From the NCBI GenBank assembly GCA_017397565.1, contig JAFQIL010000079.1, positions 1 through 42,924 on the forward strand: a stretch of 42,924 nt of DNA, given 5' to 3'. The notes beneath the pieces are model-generated. The model had not been told where the DNA came from. It was given only the letters and a program-made list of their open reading frames with translations, and searched no databases. The translations under genes and the position numbers were made by a program. Of the stretch, positions 7,741-15,538 are shown piece by piece (positions within the stretch are counted from its first letter, which is position 1; every line of letters starts with the position of its first letter). This stretch comes from Oscillospiraceae bacterium (GTDB lineage: Bacteria > Bacillota > Clostridia > Oscillospirales > Oscillospiraceae).

Positions 7741-8328
7741 ATGAACGATAAGTTTAATCATTTGGTTGAGCAAGATAAAAAAGAATATTTTGAAGAAATC
7801 AAAATTGCAGAGCAAAAGTTGCAAGAGCAAATGCTAAACAACATTGTTCGTGATGCTAAAATGATTTGCGATGTATATTGTGTTCCGTCGCATAATCATC
7901 AGGCATTTTTTTGCAAACTATTTGAAAATGAAAAAGAATATATAATTTTATATGCCAAAACATTTATCGCTGACCGTTTTGGGTTTCATACTGCTATGTA
8001 CACATTTGAAGATTGTGTAAAAGCGCAAAGTCATAACGGTTCCGTTGGAAAAATTATTTGTGGTATTAAAAGGCTTCCTAAGAACAATGTGATAATAAAA
8101 GAATTGATAAGTTGTTTGCCCACAAAAAACGAATGGTTAAAAAGCGTAATAATGGATGGTGAACATACTGTTATTCGTAACCATTTACAAGAAGAGATAA
8201 AACTGCTGTCTTATCGTTCAAATGCTCAATTTTCGGAAAATGATTATTCCGAAGCCCAAAAGGTGTTTTTAGAAAAGCTGTTTTTACATATAGAAGATAT
8301 CATTGGAAATGTTTTAGAGTATGAATGA
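7741..8328 (+). CDS. Hypothetical AT-rich protein
   Basis: 195 residues from ATG 7741, with AAGAGGTG at 7729-7736 as ribosome site. I do not recognise the family. The N-terminus (about 5-40) is a charged, probably coiled helix rich in Lys, Glu and Gln. The rest is a soluble mixed protein with several aromatic and Cys residues, no signal peptide and no membrane segment. The gene is clearly AT-rich, with AAA, GAA, ATT and TTT codons prevailing where neighbours use AAG, GAG and ATC. It has its own promoter and is preceded by a bidirectional terminator. The base composition suggests recent acquisition. An immunity- or defence-type role is possible but nothing in the sequence shows it. Confidence 0.7.
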   Translation: MNDKFNHLVEQDKKEYFEEIKIAEQKLQEQMLNNIVRDAKMICDVYCVPSHNHQAFFCKLFENEKEYIILYAKTFIADRFGFHTAMYTFEDCVKAQSHNGSVGKIICGIKRLPKNNVIIKELISCLPTKNEWLKSVIMDGEHTVIRNHLQEEIKLLSYRSNAQFSENDYSEAQKVFLEKLFLHIEDIIGNVLEYE

Positions 8329-8396
8329 TAATTCCCCTCTTTTGTAAATTGCCGCTCTGGCTACCACCTAATTCAACAATCAAAAAGGAGCAAACT

Positions 8397-8930
8397 ATGA
8401 ATTTTACAGAAATTGCAGAAAACAGACAATCCTGTCGTAAATACGATGCCGCGCGCATGGTTGAAAAAGAAAAACTGGACCGGATTTTAGCCACCGCCAG
8501 CCTTTCGCCTTCTGCCTGCAACGGTCAGCCGTATCAAATCACCGTTTGCATGGGTGAAGCCGCGAAAAAAGTAGCAAAAGCGACCCAGGGAATGGGGATG
8601 AATAAATTCGCAACCGATGCCCCCGTTTTGCTTGTGTTGTCGGAAATGCCTTATGTCGCAACCGCGGCCCTTGGCGCCAAGGTGAAAAAGAACGATTACC
8701 GCTCCATTGATATCGGCATATTGGCAGCGTATATCACCGCGGAAGCCACCGCTCAGGGGCTCGGCACTTGTATCCTCGGTTGGTTGGATGATCCGAAGAT
8801 CCGGGAAATTTGCGGTTTGGACGGTGCTGTAAGACTGGTGATCACCCTCGGCTACGCTGCTGCAGAGGATCCGCTTCGCACCAAGAAACGCAAAAGCATT
8901 CCTGAGCTTGTGAAAACAATCGAAGACTAA
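8397..8930 (+). CDS. Nitroreductase-family FMN oxidoreductase
   Basis: 177-residue flavoprotein of the nitroreductase superfamily; such enzymes reduce nitro groups, quinones or flavins with NAD(P)H. ATG 8397 follows AAAAAGGAG at 8382-8390. The N-terminal FMN-phosphate block is ENRQSCRKYDAARMVEKEKL (residues about 7-26), then ASLSPSACNGQPYQITV (about 38-54), the usual SPSaxNxQPw element. The C-terminal half has the glycine-rich region AAYITAEATAQGLGTCILGW and ends with the LGYAAAEDPLRTKKRK tail. Length is at the short end of the superfamily. Codon use is like the chromosome, unlike the preceding gene. The substrate cannot be told. Confidence 0.9.
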   Translation: MNFTEIAENRQSCRKYDAARMVEKEKLDRILATASLSPSACNGQPYQITVCMGEAAKKVAKATQGMGMNKFATDAPVLLVLSEMPYVATAALGAKVKKNDYRSIDIGILAAYITAEATAQGLGTCILGWLDDPKIREICGLDGAVRLVITLGYAAAEDPLRTKKRKSIPELVKTIED

Positions 8931-8942
8931 TTGCTAAGAACC

Positions 8943-8972
8943 AAATCGCTCGGAGAATTCCGGGCGATTTTT
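8943..8972 (+). terminator. Terminator after nitroreductase
   Basis: 11-bp stem AAATCGCTCGG / CCGGGCGATTT (one G-T pair), loop AGAATT, then TTT. It starts 12 bases after the stop. Confidence 0.75.
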
Positions 8973-9051
8973 GTTGGCTGTGATATAAATCCCGCCGGGA
9001 TTTCCGATATATGCTGCAACAAGGGGGCAACCGTTTGTTATATGCTCAGCA

Positions 9052-9297
9052 TTATTTATAATGACACTTTCCCCAGCGCAGCGCGGTTTTAACCGTTTCC
9101 ACTTCCAGGTCGTTTCGGATGCTGATATACGCTTCAATAACCTGCCGTTTTCTGCCCGGCAAAGCTTTTGCGATCTTATAAACTTGTTCCTCCAAAGCTG
9201 CACAACTCTCACTAAGCGTCAGCAAATGCAGGTCCTCATATTGTTCAATATCCGGCAGTTTATATAGGTCTGTTACTTGTCCGTCCACACCACTCAT
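9052..9297 (-). CDS. Small conserved hypothetical protein, DUF6809-like
   Basis: 81 residues. The segment LYKLPDIEQYEDLHLLTLSE followed by ALEEQVYKIAKALPGRKRQVIEAYI looks like small clostridial proteins I associate with DUF6809; no function is known to me. It is predicted to be two or three helices. The ATG at 9297 is close behind AAAGGG; an in-frame GTG nine bases downstream would give better spacing, so the true start may be there. It has its own promoter (9315-9343, minus strand) and is divergent from a small HTH gene, suggesting the HTH protein controls both. Confidence 0.6.
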   Translation of the reverse strand: MSGVDGQVTDLYKLPDIEQYEDLHLLTLSESCAALEEQVYKIAKALPGRKRQVIEAYISIRNDLEVETVKTALRWGKCHYK

Positions 9298-9314
9298 CCC
9301 TTTCTGTTAACATC

Positions 9315-9372
9315 AGTATATCACATTGTGATTATCTCCACAATACTGTAAACAGCATTTTTTGTCTATAAT
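9315..9372. promoter_or_regulatory. Divergent promoters with a palindromic operator
   Basis: Minus-strand promoter TTGTGG-17-TATACT (9343 to 9315). Plus-strand -10 TATAAT at 9367-9372 with a weak -35. The perfect dyad ATCACA-T-TGTGAT (9320-9332) lies inside the minus-strand spacer. Broader arms CAGTAT (9314-9319) and ATACTG (9343-9348) flank it. It is the likely binding site of the adjacent HTH protein. Confidence 0.6.
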
Positions 9373-9404
9373 GTTTTCAAAAAGGCAGAAAGGCGGTGAA
9401 GACA

Positions 9405-9605
9405 GTGTTGGATTATAGTCCCATGTGGGAAACCATGCGGCGGAAAGAAATATCCCAATACAGTCTTCTGAAAGCCGGAATCGACAACAAGACTTTGGAC
9501 TCCATTAAAAAAGGAAACAATATCACACTTTTGACACTGGAAAAAATCTGCACCATCTTGGATTGCTCCCCCAATGATGTAGTGCGATTTGTGTCAAACA
9601 GATAA
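9405..9605 (+). CDS. Small XRE/Cro-type helix-turn-helix regulator
   Basis: 66 residues, essentially one HTH domain. GTG 9405 is preferred over an in-frame GTG at 9396 because AGAAAGGCGG at 9387-9396 then has normal spacing. The fold is readable: MWETMRRKEISQYSLLKAGI (helices 1-2), DNKTLDSIKKGNNITLLTLE (recognition helix and linker), KICTILDCSPNDVVRFV (helices 4-5). This resembles the compact clostridial Cro-like regulators. It is divergent from the small helical gene at 9052-9297, and the palindrome between them is a plausible operator. No toxin-like partner is recognisable, so a toxin-antitoxin reading stays speculative. Confidence 0.85.
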   Translation: MLDYSPMWETMRRKEISQYSLLKAGIDNKTLDSIKKGNNITLLTLEKICTILDCSPNDVVRFVSNR

Positions 9606-9668
9606 GGGTACTATCCCCTATTTTGTGTGCCGCCACGCAAGCCACTATTATATGCTGATCGCTTACAA

Positions 9669-9696
9669 AAATCCTCCCGACGAATCGGGAGGATTT
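9669..9696. terminator. Bidirectional terminator between HTH gene and beta-galactosidase
   Basis: 12-bp stem AAATCCTCCCGA / TCGGGAGGATTT with loop CGAA. CTTTTTCTC follows on the plus strand and an A-run precedes, so it can serve both convergent genes. Confidence 0.85.
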
Positions 9697-9708
9697 CTTT
9701 TTCTCGGC

Positions 9709-11979
9709 TTATTTCTTGGGTTTTTTAATACGGTTGAGCTTCTTGTTCATCTTCAGCAGCTCTTCCTTGGTGAAGGAAATATTCATCATGCCCATCATGC
9801 TGGACAGCCGCAGCACGGAGAAGCCGCCCAGCATCTGCATAAGACCGCTGTCGCTGCCGCCGGACAGATCCACATCAAAGCCGCCGGACTTCTTCTCGCC
9901 GGAGGAATCCTTTTTGTTGGCATTCATCTTTTTCTTCAGCTTCAGACCCATGCCAACAAACCACAGCTTGCCCCGCTTGGTGGCCATGATATCGGAGATC
10001 TTGTCGTTCAGGGAGAACCGTCCCTCGGGAGCGTCGATGTCAAACCAGTTGAGCACCGCGCCCTTTTCCACCAGGACATAGTCCATGTTCCGCTCCGCTA
10101 CCTTGCGGATATTGCCCTCATCAGACAATTCGCCTGCCCGGGCCACGATAGTGCTTTCCCCCACATTGGGAACATCAAAGTAGAAGAAATGATCCGCGGC
10201 GGTCTTCTTACCAATGCTCTTGCCGTTTACAAACAGCTCCACCTCGGGCTGGTTGGAGTATACCGTCACCTTGGTGACATCCTCCACCCGGTCGATATAC
10301 CGCTTGCCGCACAGGTGAACAAAGGGTTCGTCAGAGAGCCATGCCTTGTAAGCATAGAAGGCATCCTTCTTGTACTTGCGGTCCATGGTCACCAGACCCT
10401 TGTGGTTCTGACCGTTTTCACCGCCCTCGTTCCGGGCATCGGCACCGAAGTCGAACATATTCCACACATGGGTGGCCCACATATACTTACGGGTAAACAG
10501 CTGCTTGATCAGCTCTTCGTGGTAATATGCCTGATATTCTTCCGTATAATCGCCCTGCTTAGGGTCAGAGGTATGCCAGTTCAGCGCCTCGCAGCCGTAT
10601 TCGGAGCAGCCGATGGGAATGGTGGGATGGGTTTCGTGGAACTTGTCGAACCAGGGGCCGTTCATGCTGGTGTCGCCGCCGTACCAGCCGAAATAGTGGT
10701 TGTAGGACACCACATCGGGAATCAGCAGATACGGATCGTCCATCTTGCACATGGACACTGCGGCGATGGTGGTCAGACGGGTCTTATCCAGCTCATGGAC
10801 AAGATCGTTAAGGATGCGGTGGTTTTCCAGCAGGTCCTCGGTAGAGCCGCCGATGGAGATCTCATTGGAAAGACCCCAAACCACGATGGAGGGGTGGTTA
10901 TAGTTTTGGCAGATCAGCTCTTTCATCTGGGAGATGGTGTTTTCCCGGCCGGTGGGCATATGCTTGGAAATGTAAGGAATCTCCGCCCAGATCACCAAGC
11001 CCCGCTCATCACACAGATCGTAGAAATACTGATCATGCTGATAGTGGGCAAGACGGATGGTGGTCGCGCCCACCTCGCAGATCAGATCAATATCCTCTTC
11101 ATGATGCTCCGGCAGCAGTGCGTTGCCAACGCCCCAGCGGTCCTGATGGCGGGAAACGCCCCGGAGGGGATACTCTTCTCCGTTGAGGATGAAGCCGTTA
11201 TTAGGATCGATGCGGAAGCTGCGGCAGCCGAAGCGGCTGCGCACATTGTCCAGCACCTGACCGTTTTCCACAATCCACACTTCACAGCAGTAAAGATAGG
11301 GATCTTTGCGACCATGCCACAGATGCACATCGGTCAGGGTGAAGACCGCCTTGGTTTCGGTGGTCTCGATCTTTTGCAAAGGATTTCCTTCCTTGTCGCA
11401 GATGGTGTAGACCAGGGTCTGACCCTCTTTCAGGTTCTTAACAAAGGTCTCCACCGTCACCGTGGCATCCTTGCCCTCCACGGTGGGGGTGATGCACAGT
11501 CCGGGCGCGCCGTAGTGATCCAGATCAAAGTGGGTATTGTTGACACAGATCAGATTGACATTGCGGTACAGACCGCCGTAGAAGGTAAAGTCCGCCATCT
11601 GGGGATATACGGTCTCATTGGCAGAATTGTCCACCACCACCGCGATCTCAGTGGTATCGGTGATGTGGTCGGTGATATTCACACGCCAGGTAGAATAGCC
11701 GCCGTGATGCTCCGCCAGCAGCTTTCCGCCCACATATACCTGAGCAGAGGAGTTGGCGCCTCGCAGCTCCAGATAATAAAGGTCAGCTTCCGGAAGCTCT
11801 GCCTTATTCAGAGTCTTGACATACAGGCAGGCACCGCGGAAATAGTCATTGCCGCCGTCAAAGCCGTCCTCGGCGTTCCAGGTGTGGGGCAGATTGACTT
11901 CTACGCCCTCACGGCAAGCGATGTCGGTGGTGTTCTTAGCAAACAGCCAGTTTTCATTCAGATTTAACAGTGTTCTCAT
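9709..11979 (-). CDS. Glycoside hydrolase family 2 beta-galactosidase-like enzyme
   Basis: Cytoplasmic glycosidase of 756 residues, probably hydrolysing beta-galactosides (possibly beta-glucuronides or mannosides) brought in by the adjacent symporter. GAAAGAGG precedes ATG 11979 on the minus strand. Domains: GH2 sugar-binding domain (about 1-165, ending near FYGGLYRNV), Ig-like domain (about 175-260), TIM barrel (about 265-550), then C-terminal extras. General acid/base is Glu373 in GLSNEIS and nucleophile Glu460 in GCSEYG. No signal peptide. The last about 95 residues are unusual: a Lys/Gly/Met-rich segment (about 662-756) with LMQMLGGFSVLRLSSMMG, ending FTKEELLKMNKKLNRIKK, not part of the classical enzyme. 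It is downstream of the transporter in one operon, separated by a hairpin. Confidence 0.9.
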   Translation of the reverse strand: MRTLLNLNENWLFAKNTTDIACREGVEVNLPHTWNAEDGFDGGNDYFRGACLYVKTLNKAELPEADLYYLELRGANSSAQVYVGGKLLAEHHGGYSTWRVNITDHITDTTEIAVVVDNSANETVYPQMADFTFYGGLYRNVNLICVNNTHFDLDHYGAPGLCITPTVEGKDATVTVETFVKNLKEGQTLVYTICDKEGNPLQKIETTETKAVFTLTDVHLWHGRKDPYLYCCEVWIVENGQVLDNVRSRFGCRSFRIDPNNGFILNGEEYPLRGVSRHQDRWGVGNALLPEHHEEDIDLICEVGATTIRLAHYQHDQYFYDLCDERGLVIWAEIPYISKHMPTGRENTISQMKELICQNYNHPSIVVWGLSNEISIGGSTEDLLENHRILNDLVHELDKTRLTTIAAVSMCKMDDPYLLIPDVVSYNHYFGWYGGDTSMNGPWFDKFHETHPTIPIGCSEYGCEALNWHTSDPKQGDYTEEYQAYYHEELIKQLFTRKYMWATHVWNMFDFGADARNEGGENGQNHKGLVTMDRKYKKDAFYAYKAWLSDEPFVHLCGKRYIDRVEDVTKVTVYSNQPEVELFVNGKSIGKKTAADHFFYFDVPNVGESTIVARAGELSDEGNIRKVAERNMDYVLVEKGAVLNWFDIDAPEGRFSLNDKISDIMATKRGKLWFVGMGLKLKKKMNANKKDSSGEKKSGGFDVDLSGGSDSGLMQMLGGFSVLRLSSMMGMMNISFTKEELLKMNKKLNRIKKPKK

Positions 11980-12026
11980 TCATTAACCTCTTTCATTGGA
12001 GAAAATAAAAATGACCGTTTTGGGAA

Positions 12027-12060
12027 ATATCACCCTGTCGAACTGCCGACAGGGTGATAT
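12027..12060 (-). terminator. Intercistronic hairpin between symporter and beta-galactosidase
   Basis: Perfect 14-bp stem (12027-12040 with 12047-12060) with a 6-base loop, 10 bases after the symporter stop. No T-run follows on the minus strand, so it may stabilise the upstream mRNA or only attenuate transcription. Confidence 0.55.
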
Positions 12061-12070
12061 CGCAACGGAA

Positions 12071-13627
12071 TTACTCAGCCGTTGTTTCCTGCTCCGTGCC
12101 GTGCCCCAGCTCTTCGTTCATCTGCGCCAGCGTCTTCTTGTCCAAATTGTAGATCACAGCCAGACCGATAAACTGCAGCACTGCGCTGAACATATAAAGG
12201 CCAGCCACCAACCAGCACATATTCATAGCGGTCTCGGGGGTCTGACCGATGGTGCCCTTGCTGGAGGCATAGCCCAGAGCGCCCATGACCAGCAGCACCA
12301 CAGAGGGTCCAACACCCTGTGCCAGCTTCCGGAAGAAGGAATGCAAAGAATAGACTGTGCCTTCCTCCCGGGTGCCGAATTTCCACTCATTATAGTCGAT
12401 GGCATCGCCCATCATAGCCCAGGAAACGCAGGTATATACGCCCATGCCCACGCCATAAATTACAAGGCCGGCCAGATATACGATCAGCGCGTAATTCTTA
12501 CCCACCAACGGGAATACCAGCATCACAAGACCGCCCACCAGAGAAACCACCGTACCAAATACGGAGGCCTCCTTCTTGCCGTACTTTTTGACGATCTTGG
12601 TAATGAAGGGCAGGAACAGGAACATCGGCAGGAAGCCGATAAGCTGAACCACGCCGGACATTTCCGCCATACCAAAGTAAGTAGCAAACATAATGGCATT
12701 GGCAGTGGTAGCAGACTGCATGCCCAGGAACATACCCATAGCAGCCAGCGTGCAGCCCACAGCAGGGCGGTTTCTCATAAATTGGCCGAAAGCCTTAAAA
12801 ATGTTAGTCTTTTTCGTAGACTCCTGGGTTTTGACTTTGCTTTCGTCCACACGAATAGTGATCTTCCGGATCATAAACATAAAGGCTGCAAAGCCCAGAA
12901 CGCCCATAAGCAGAGCTGCCCAGAATACCCGGTTGCCCAGCAGGATCTGCGCTTCTTCGCCAGTAAGGGGGCTGAGCATCACATCGCCCATCTCATAGGG
13001 ATCCCCGGTAACGGGATTGTTGTGGTATACACCTTCCATATTGGGGATGATGCCGCTTCCGTCATACTGGACCTTCTGCCAAATGATCATGGGAAGGATC
13101 ACCATAGGAAGCATATTGCCCACCATGGAGCCAATGGAACGCCAGGTAGACAGCCGCGCACGCTCGCCCACATCCTCAGTAATGATAGAGAGCATGGAGC
13201 CGTAAGGTACATTGGCGATGGTGTAGCAGGCATCCCAGATCACATAGCCCACGATAAACAGCACAGCCTTCAACCACACAGACGCATTCGGGAAGGGCAG
13301 GAATACCGCCGCACCGCCAATCAGCAAGCCGCAGGCGCCTATGAAGATATACTGCTTGAACTTGCCGCGTTTATAGTGACGCTTATCATTGTCGATAATC
13401 GTGCCGATCATAGGATCATTTACCGCATCCCAAATCTGTACCAACAACAGCAAAATAGACAACAGGCCAGTTTCCATCATCATGTAAACCAGCCAGAAGG
13501 TCTGCACTGTGCCCTTCAGAGCAAAGCTCATGTTACAGCCAAGGTCGCCAGCCGCATAGGCAACACAATCGCGCATGCCAAACTTACGGTGTCCGTTGGC
13601 ATCCAATTTAACAGGTTTTTTCGCCAT
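12071..13627 (-). CDS. GPH-family sugar:cation symporter (MFS)
   Basis: 518-residue permease of the glycoside-pentoside-hexuronide family (MelB/LacS/UidB type), importing a glycoside with H+ or Na+. GAAGGAGG upstream favours ATG 13627 (MAKKPVKLD). About twelve membrane segments are visible. Family hallmarks near the N-terminus are FGMRDCVAYAAGDLGCNMSF and VQIWDAVNDPMIGTIIDN (about 60-77), the conserved D-x-x-x-D motif of the GPH cation site. It has no C-terminal EIIA domain, unlike LacS. A long loop near residue 195-220 (GIIPNMEGVYHNNPVTGDPY) is typical of gut Firmicutes members. Operon partner is the GH2 enzyme; the divergent TetR gene is the likely regulator. Confidence 0.92.
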   Translation of the reverse strand: MAKKPVKLDANGHRKFGMRDCVAYAAGDLGCNMSFALKGTVQTFWLVYMMMETGLLSILLLLVQIWDAVNDPMIGTIIDNDKRHYKRGKFKQYIFIGACGLLIGGAAVFLPFPNASVWLKAVLFIVGYVIWDACYTIANVPYGSMLSIITEDVGERARLSTWRSIGSMVGNMLPMVILPMIIWQKVQYDGSGIIPNMEGVYHNNPVTGDPYEMGDVMLSPLTGEEAQILLGNRVFWAALLMGVLGFAAFMFMIRKITIRVDESKVKTQESTKKTNIFKAFGQFMRNRPAVGCTLAAMGMFLGMQSATTANAIMFATYFGMAEMSGVVQLIGFLPMFLFLPFITKIVKKYGKKEASVFGTVVSLVGGLVMLVFPLVGKNYALIVYLAGLVIYGVGMGVYTCVSWAMMGDAIDYNEWKFGTREEGTVYSLHSFFRKLAQGVGPSVVLLVMGALGYASSKGTIGQTPETAMNMCWLVAGLYMFSAVLQFIGLAVIYNLDKKTLAQMNEELGHGTEQETTAE

Positions 13628-13677
13628 GTTTTTTCCTCCTTCTTTCTTGCAGGCATACCCCCACAATTATCGTATTT

Positions 13678-13730
13678 ATTATAGAATATCTTCTCTGTAT
13701 TTTCCAGTCACAAAATATCCCATTTGTGAC
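13678..13730 (-). promoter_or_regulatory. Symporter promoter with abutting palindromic operator
   Basis: Minus-strand TGGAAA (13701-13706)-17-TATAAT (13678-13683). Directly upstream of the -35 is GTCACAAA-N8-TTTGTGAC (13707-13730), perfect 8-bp arms. Its position beside rather than over the promoter fits either an activator or a looping repressor. Confidence 0.65.
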
Positions 13731-13767
13731 ACCCTATGGAAATTTATCATCTACCTTTTTGGACAAA

Positions 13768-13809
13768 TTTCACAATAACGGTTGCGAAAACCGAATTTTA
13801 TGATATACT
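13768..13809 (+). promoter_or_regulatory. tetR promoter with imperfect operator
   Basis: TTGCGA (13782-13787)-16-TATACT (13804-13809). TTTCACAA-N6-TTGCGAAA (about 13768-13789) overlaps the -35 and shares the TCACAA half-site with the palindrome at 13707-13730. Autoregulation by the TetR protein is inferred. Confidence 0.6.
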
Positions 13810-13836
13810 ATTGGCAAAGTTCAAGGGGGTGGAAGT

Positions 13837-14397
13837 ATGTATAAAAGCTGCCAGTCGGAGCTGGCCTCCAAGCGCCAAAGAGAGTTGGAGCAGGGTCTTT
13901 TGCAATTGATGCTCAAGCGCAATTATGAGGACATCTCTGTCAGCGAGCTTTGTGATCATCTGCAGATTCCCCGGAAAGCCTTTTACCGGTATTTCTCCAG
14001 CAAAGACGGTGCCCTTTACGCCCTCATCGACCACACCCTTGCAGACTTTTTTGAAATACCTACGGCCCCCGGCAAAGCCCGCGGCACCGCCTTGGGGGAC
14101 CTGGATCTGTATTTTGTGTTTTGGTATGAAAACCGCAGCCTTTTGGACGCCCTGAACCGAAGCTCTTTAAGCGGCATTTTGGTGGAGCGGGCCAACAGCT
14201 TTGCCCTGCACGAAGGACACCTGCCCCGGCAATTCAAAAAACTGTCTCCCAACATTCAGGGCTTGGCCATGGCTTTTTCTGTCTGTGGTCTGATGTCTAT
14301 GATCCTGCACTGGCACAGAGGCGGCTTTCAAATCGTCCCCGATGAAATGGCCAAGATTGCTAAAAGTCTCCTGGCCGCTCCATTGCTGCCGCTTTAG
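13837..14397 (+). CDS. TetR/AcrR-family regulator
   Basis: 186 residues from ATG 13837, preceded by GGGGGTGG. The N-terminal HTH is clear: LMLKRNYEDISVSELCDHLQ (about 28-47) and IPRKAFYRYFSSKDGALYAL (about 48-67), the TetR recognition helix with its F-Y-x-Y-F-x-S-K-D pattern. The C-terminal ligand domain (about 75-186) has no family-specific motif. It is divergent from the symporter/beta-galactosidase operon, and two related palindromes lie in the shared intergenic region, so it probably controls sugar use. TetR control of a GH2/GPH pair is less common than LacI or AraC control, so the inducer may not be the sugar itself. Confidence 0.88.
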   Translation: MYKSCQSELASKRQRELEQGLLQLMLKRNYEDISVSELCDHLQIPRKAFYRYFSSKDGALYALIDHTLADFFEIPTAPGKARGTALGDLDLYFVFWYENRSLLDALNRSSLSGILVERANSFALHEGHLPRQFKKLSPNIQGLAMAFSVCGLMSMILHWHRGGFQIVPDEMAKIAKSLLAAPLLPL

Positions 14398-14432
14398 TAA
14401 CCACTGACACCGGCGATAACCTCTCATCTATG

Positions 14433-14644
14433 CCATTTCCCGTTTATCGTTCTGTTTCGTTAGAATTCGTAGGGCGGACTCATGAGTCCGCCGATCACTT
14501 TCCGGATTCTGAAATGTTTATATTTTGCAAAAGACTATGAAAAAATGGACGAAACTGCTCAAAATAATGCAACCTGGTCGGCGGGGTCATGACCCCGCCC
14601 TACAAACATAGGATATTCCAACTGCCCGGGAAATGGCAATTTTT
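14433..14644. repeat. TIR-bounded intergenic element with GTAGGG core (copy B)
   Basis: Left end CCATTTCCCGTTTATCGTTC and right end GGGAAATGGCAATTT match the outer arms of the elements at 19665, 23198 and 36132. The core is a GTAGGGCGGACTCATGAGTC ... GACCCCGCCCTAC palindrome (about 14470-14613) around an AT-rich middle. It fills the gap between tetR and the folT leader. Confidence 0.7.
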
Positions 14645-14666
14645 CTTTGCTTTTTTTTAAAAACTA

Positions 14667-14695
14667 TTTACTTTTTCATCCTAATCGTGTATGAT
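14667..14695 (+). promoter_or_regulatory. Promoter of the folT-folC operon
   Basis: TTTACT (14667-14672)-17-TATGAT (14690-14695). The predicted start is a few bases before the THF aptamer. Confidence 0.65.
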
Positions 14696-14704
14696 ATGCG
14701 CGAA

Positions 14705-14797
14705 CAGAGTAGAAGATACCGCGTTAAGTGCCACCGGGACGGGGAGTTTGCCCGGAGGACGAAGGAAAATTCCACGATGGTATCTTCGCACCCGCTG
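14705..14797 (+). promoter_or_regulatory. THF riboswitch
   Basis: Matches the tetrahydrofolate aptamer: AGAGTAG, then a helix GAAGATACC (14712-14720) with GGTATCTTC (14779-14787), enclosing GCGTTAAGTG, a variable hairpin and the ACGAAGG segment, and ending GCACCCGCT. This is the order of conserved blocks in the known class. It sits directly upstream of a folate importer gene, the commonest genomic context of the class. Confidence 0.9.
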
Positions 14798-14893
14798 CCC
14801 ATATAGGATATCCTCCTTTATGAGAGGCGATACTCGGTCGGGCGAATGGTCAGGCTGATTTCCTTGCCTTGCTCAACCGTATCTGTGCCAGCT

Positions 14894-14922
14894 CCCTTGC
14901 GCTATGCGCAGGGGTCTTTTTG
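14894..14922 (+). terminator. Terminator of the THF riboswitch expression platform
   Basis: 9-bp stem CCCTTGCGC / GCGCAGGGG (14894-14902, 14906-14914), loop TAT, then TCTTTTT. It lies between the aptamer and folT, so transcription attenuation when THF is abundant is the likely mode. The 14798-14893 linker presumably holds the alternative pairing; I could not resolve it. Confidence 0.8.
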
Positions 14923-14969
14923 TTGGTACGCCGGTTGGCCAGTCGCCCATAAATAAGGAGGTTATTTTT

Positions 14970-15521
14970 ATGAAAAAAACAGCATTCTCCACAAAACGCC
15001 TGGTATTGGATGCCATGCTGATCGCCCTGTATGTCCTTTTGGGTTTTTTGAAAATTCCCATCGGTAATATGCTCCGGGTAAATATGGCCTCCTTTGCGGT
15101 GGTCATCTGCGCCGTTTCCTTTGGCCCTATTGACGGTTTGATCGTTGGCTTTATGGGCGAATTCCTTTCCCAGATCCTTGGTCCTTACGGTATGACCCCC
15201 ACCACCGCACTGTGGGCCCTGCCGGAAGGCGTCCGGGGTCTGCTGCTGGGCCTGGCCGTTGTACTGATGGCACGGAGAAAGTGGAGGCCGGCTGTCTCTC
15301 TTGCCCTTTATTTGTTTGCCTGTGTATTCACCGGCATCATTGCCTCTTTGCTGAACACCTTCGCCTTGTATGTAGACTCCAAGATGTTCGGCTATTACAG
15401 CTACTATATGGTCTTTGGTGTGCTGTTGATTCGCCTGACCATGGCCTTCTTGATGTCCGGTGCTTTTGGCTTCATAACCCGGTTTATTGTTTCTGCCCTG
15501 CGGCGGAGTAAATTTTTATAA
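14970..15521 (+). CDS. folT: ECF transporter S component, folate-specific
   Basis: Substrate-binding membrane subunit of an energy-coupling-factor importer, 183 residues with about six hydrophobic segments. AAGGAGG at 14955-14961 sets the start at ATG 14970. The N-terminus KRLVLDAMLIALYVLLGFL contains the Ala-rich helix 1 typical of S components that contacts the shared T subunit. Next come NMLRVNMASFAVVICAVSFG and GFMGEFLSQILGPYG, usual in FolT-like proteins. The folate assignment rests mainly on the THF riboswitch upstream and folC downstream. EcfA/A'/T are not in the window and must be encoded elsewhere. Confidence 0.88.
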   Translation: MKKTAFSTKRLVLDAMLIALYVLLGFLKIPIGNMLRVNMASFAVVICAVSFGPIDGLIVGFMGEFLSQILGPYGMTPTTALWALPEGVRGLLLGLAVVLMARRKWRPAVSLALYLFACVFTGIIASLLNTFALYVDSKMFGYYSYYMVFGVLLIRLTMAFLMSGAFGFITRFIVSALRRSKFL

Positions 15522-15538
15522 GAAAAGAGTTTTTGACC

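Noticed and set aside
9589..11967. Very long open frame (792 codons) on the plus strand
   Set aside because: It is antisense to the GH2 gene, whose catalytic motifs and domains are unmistakable. The His/Gly/Val-rich low-information translation and the lack of a ribosome site mark it as a shadow frame caused by codon bias.
14873..15106. Minus-strand frame over the folT leader
   Set aside because: It covers the riboswitch terminator and the folT start. A short protein-like stretch in another minus frame (about 14820-14890) is noted as a possible remnant, but no intact gene can be supported.
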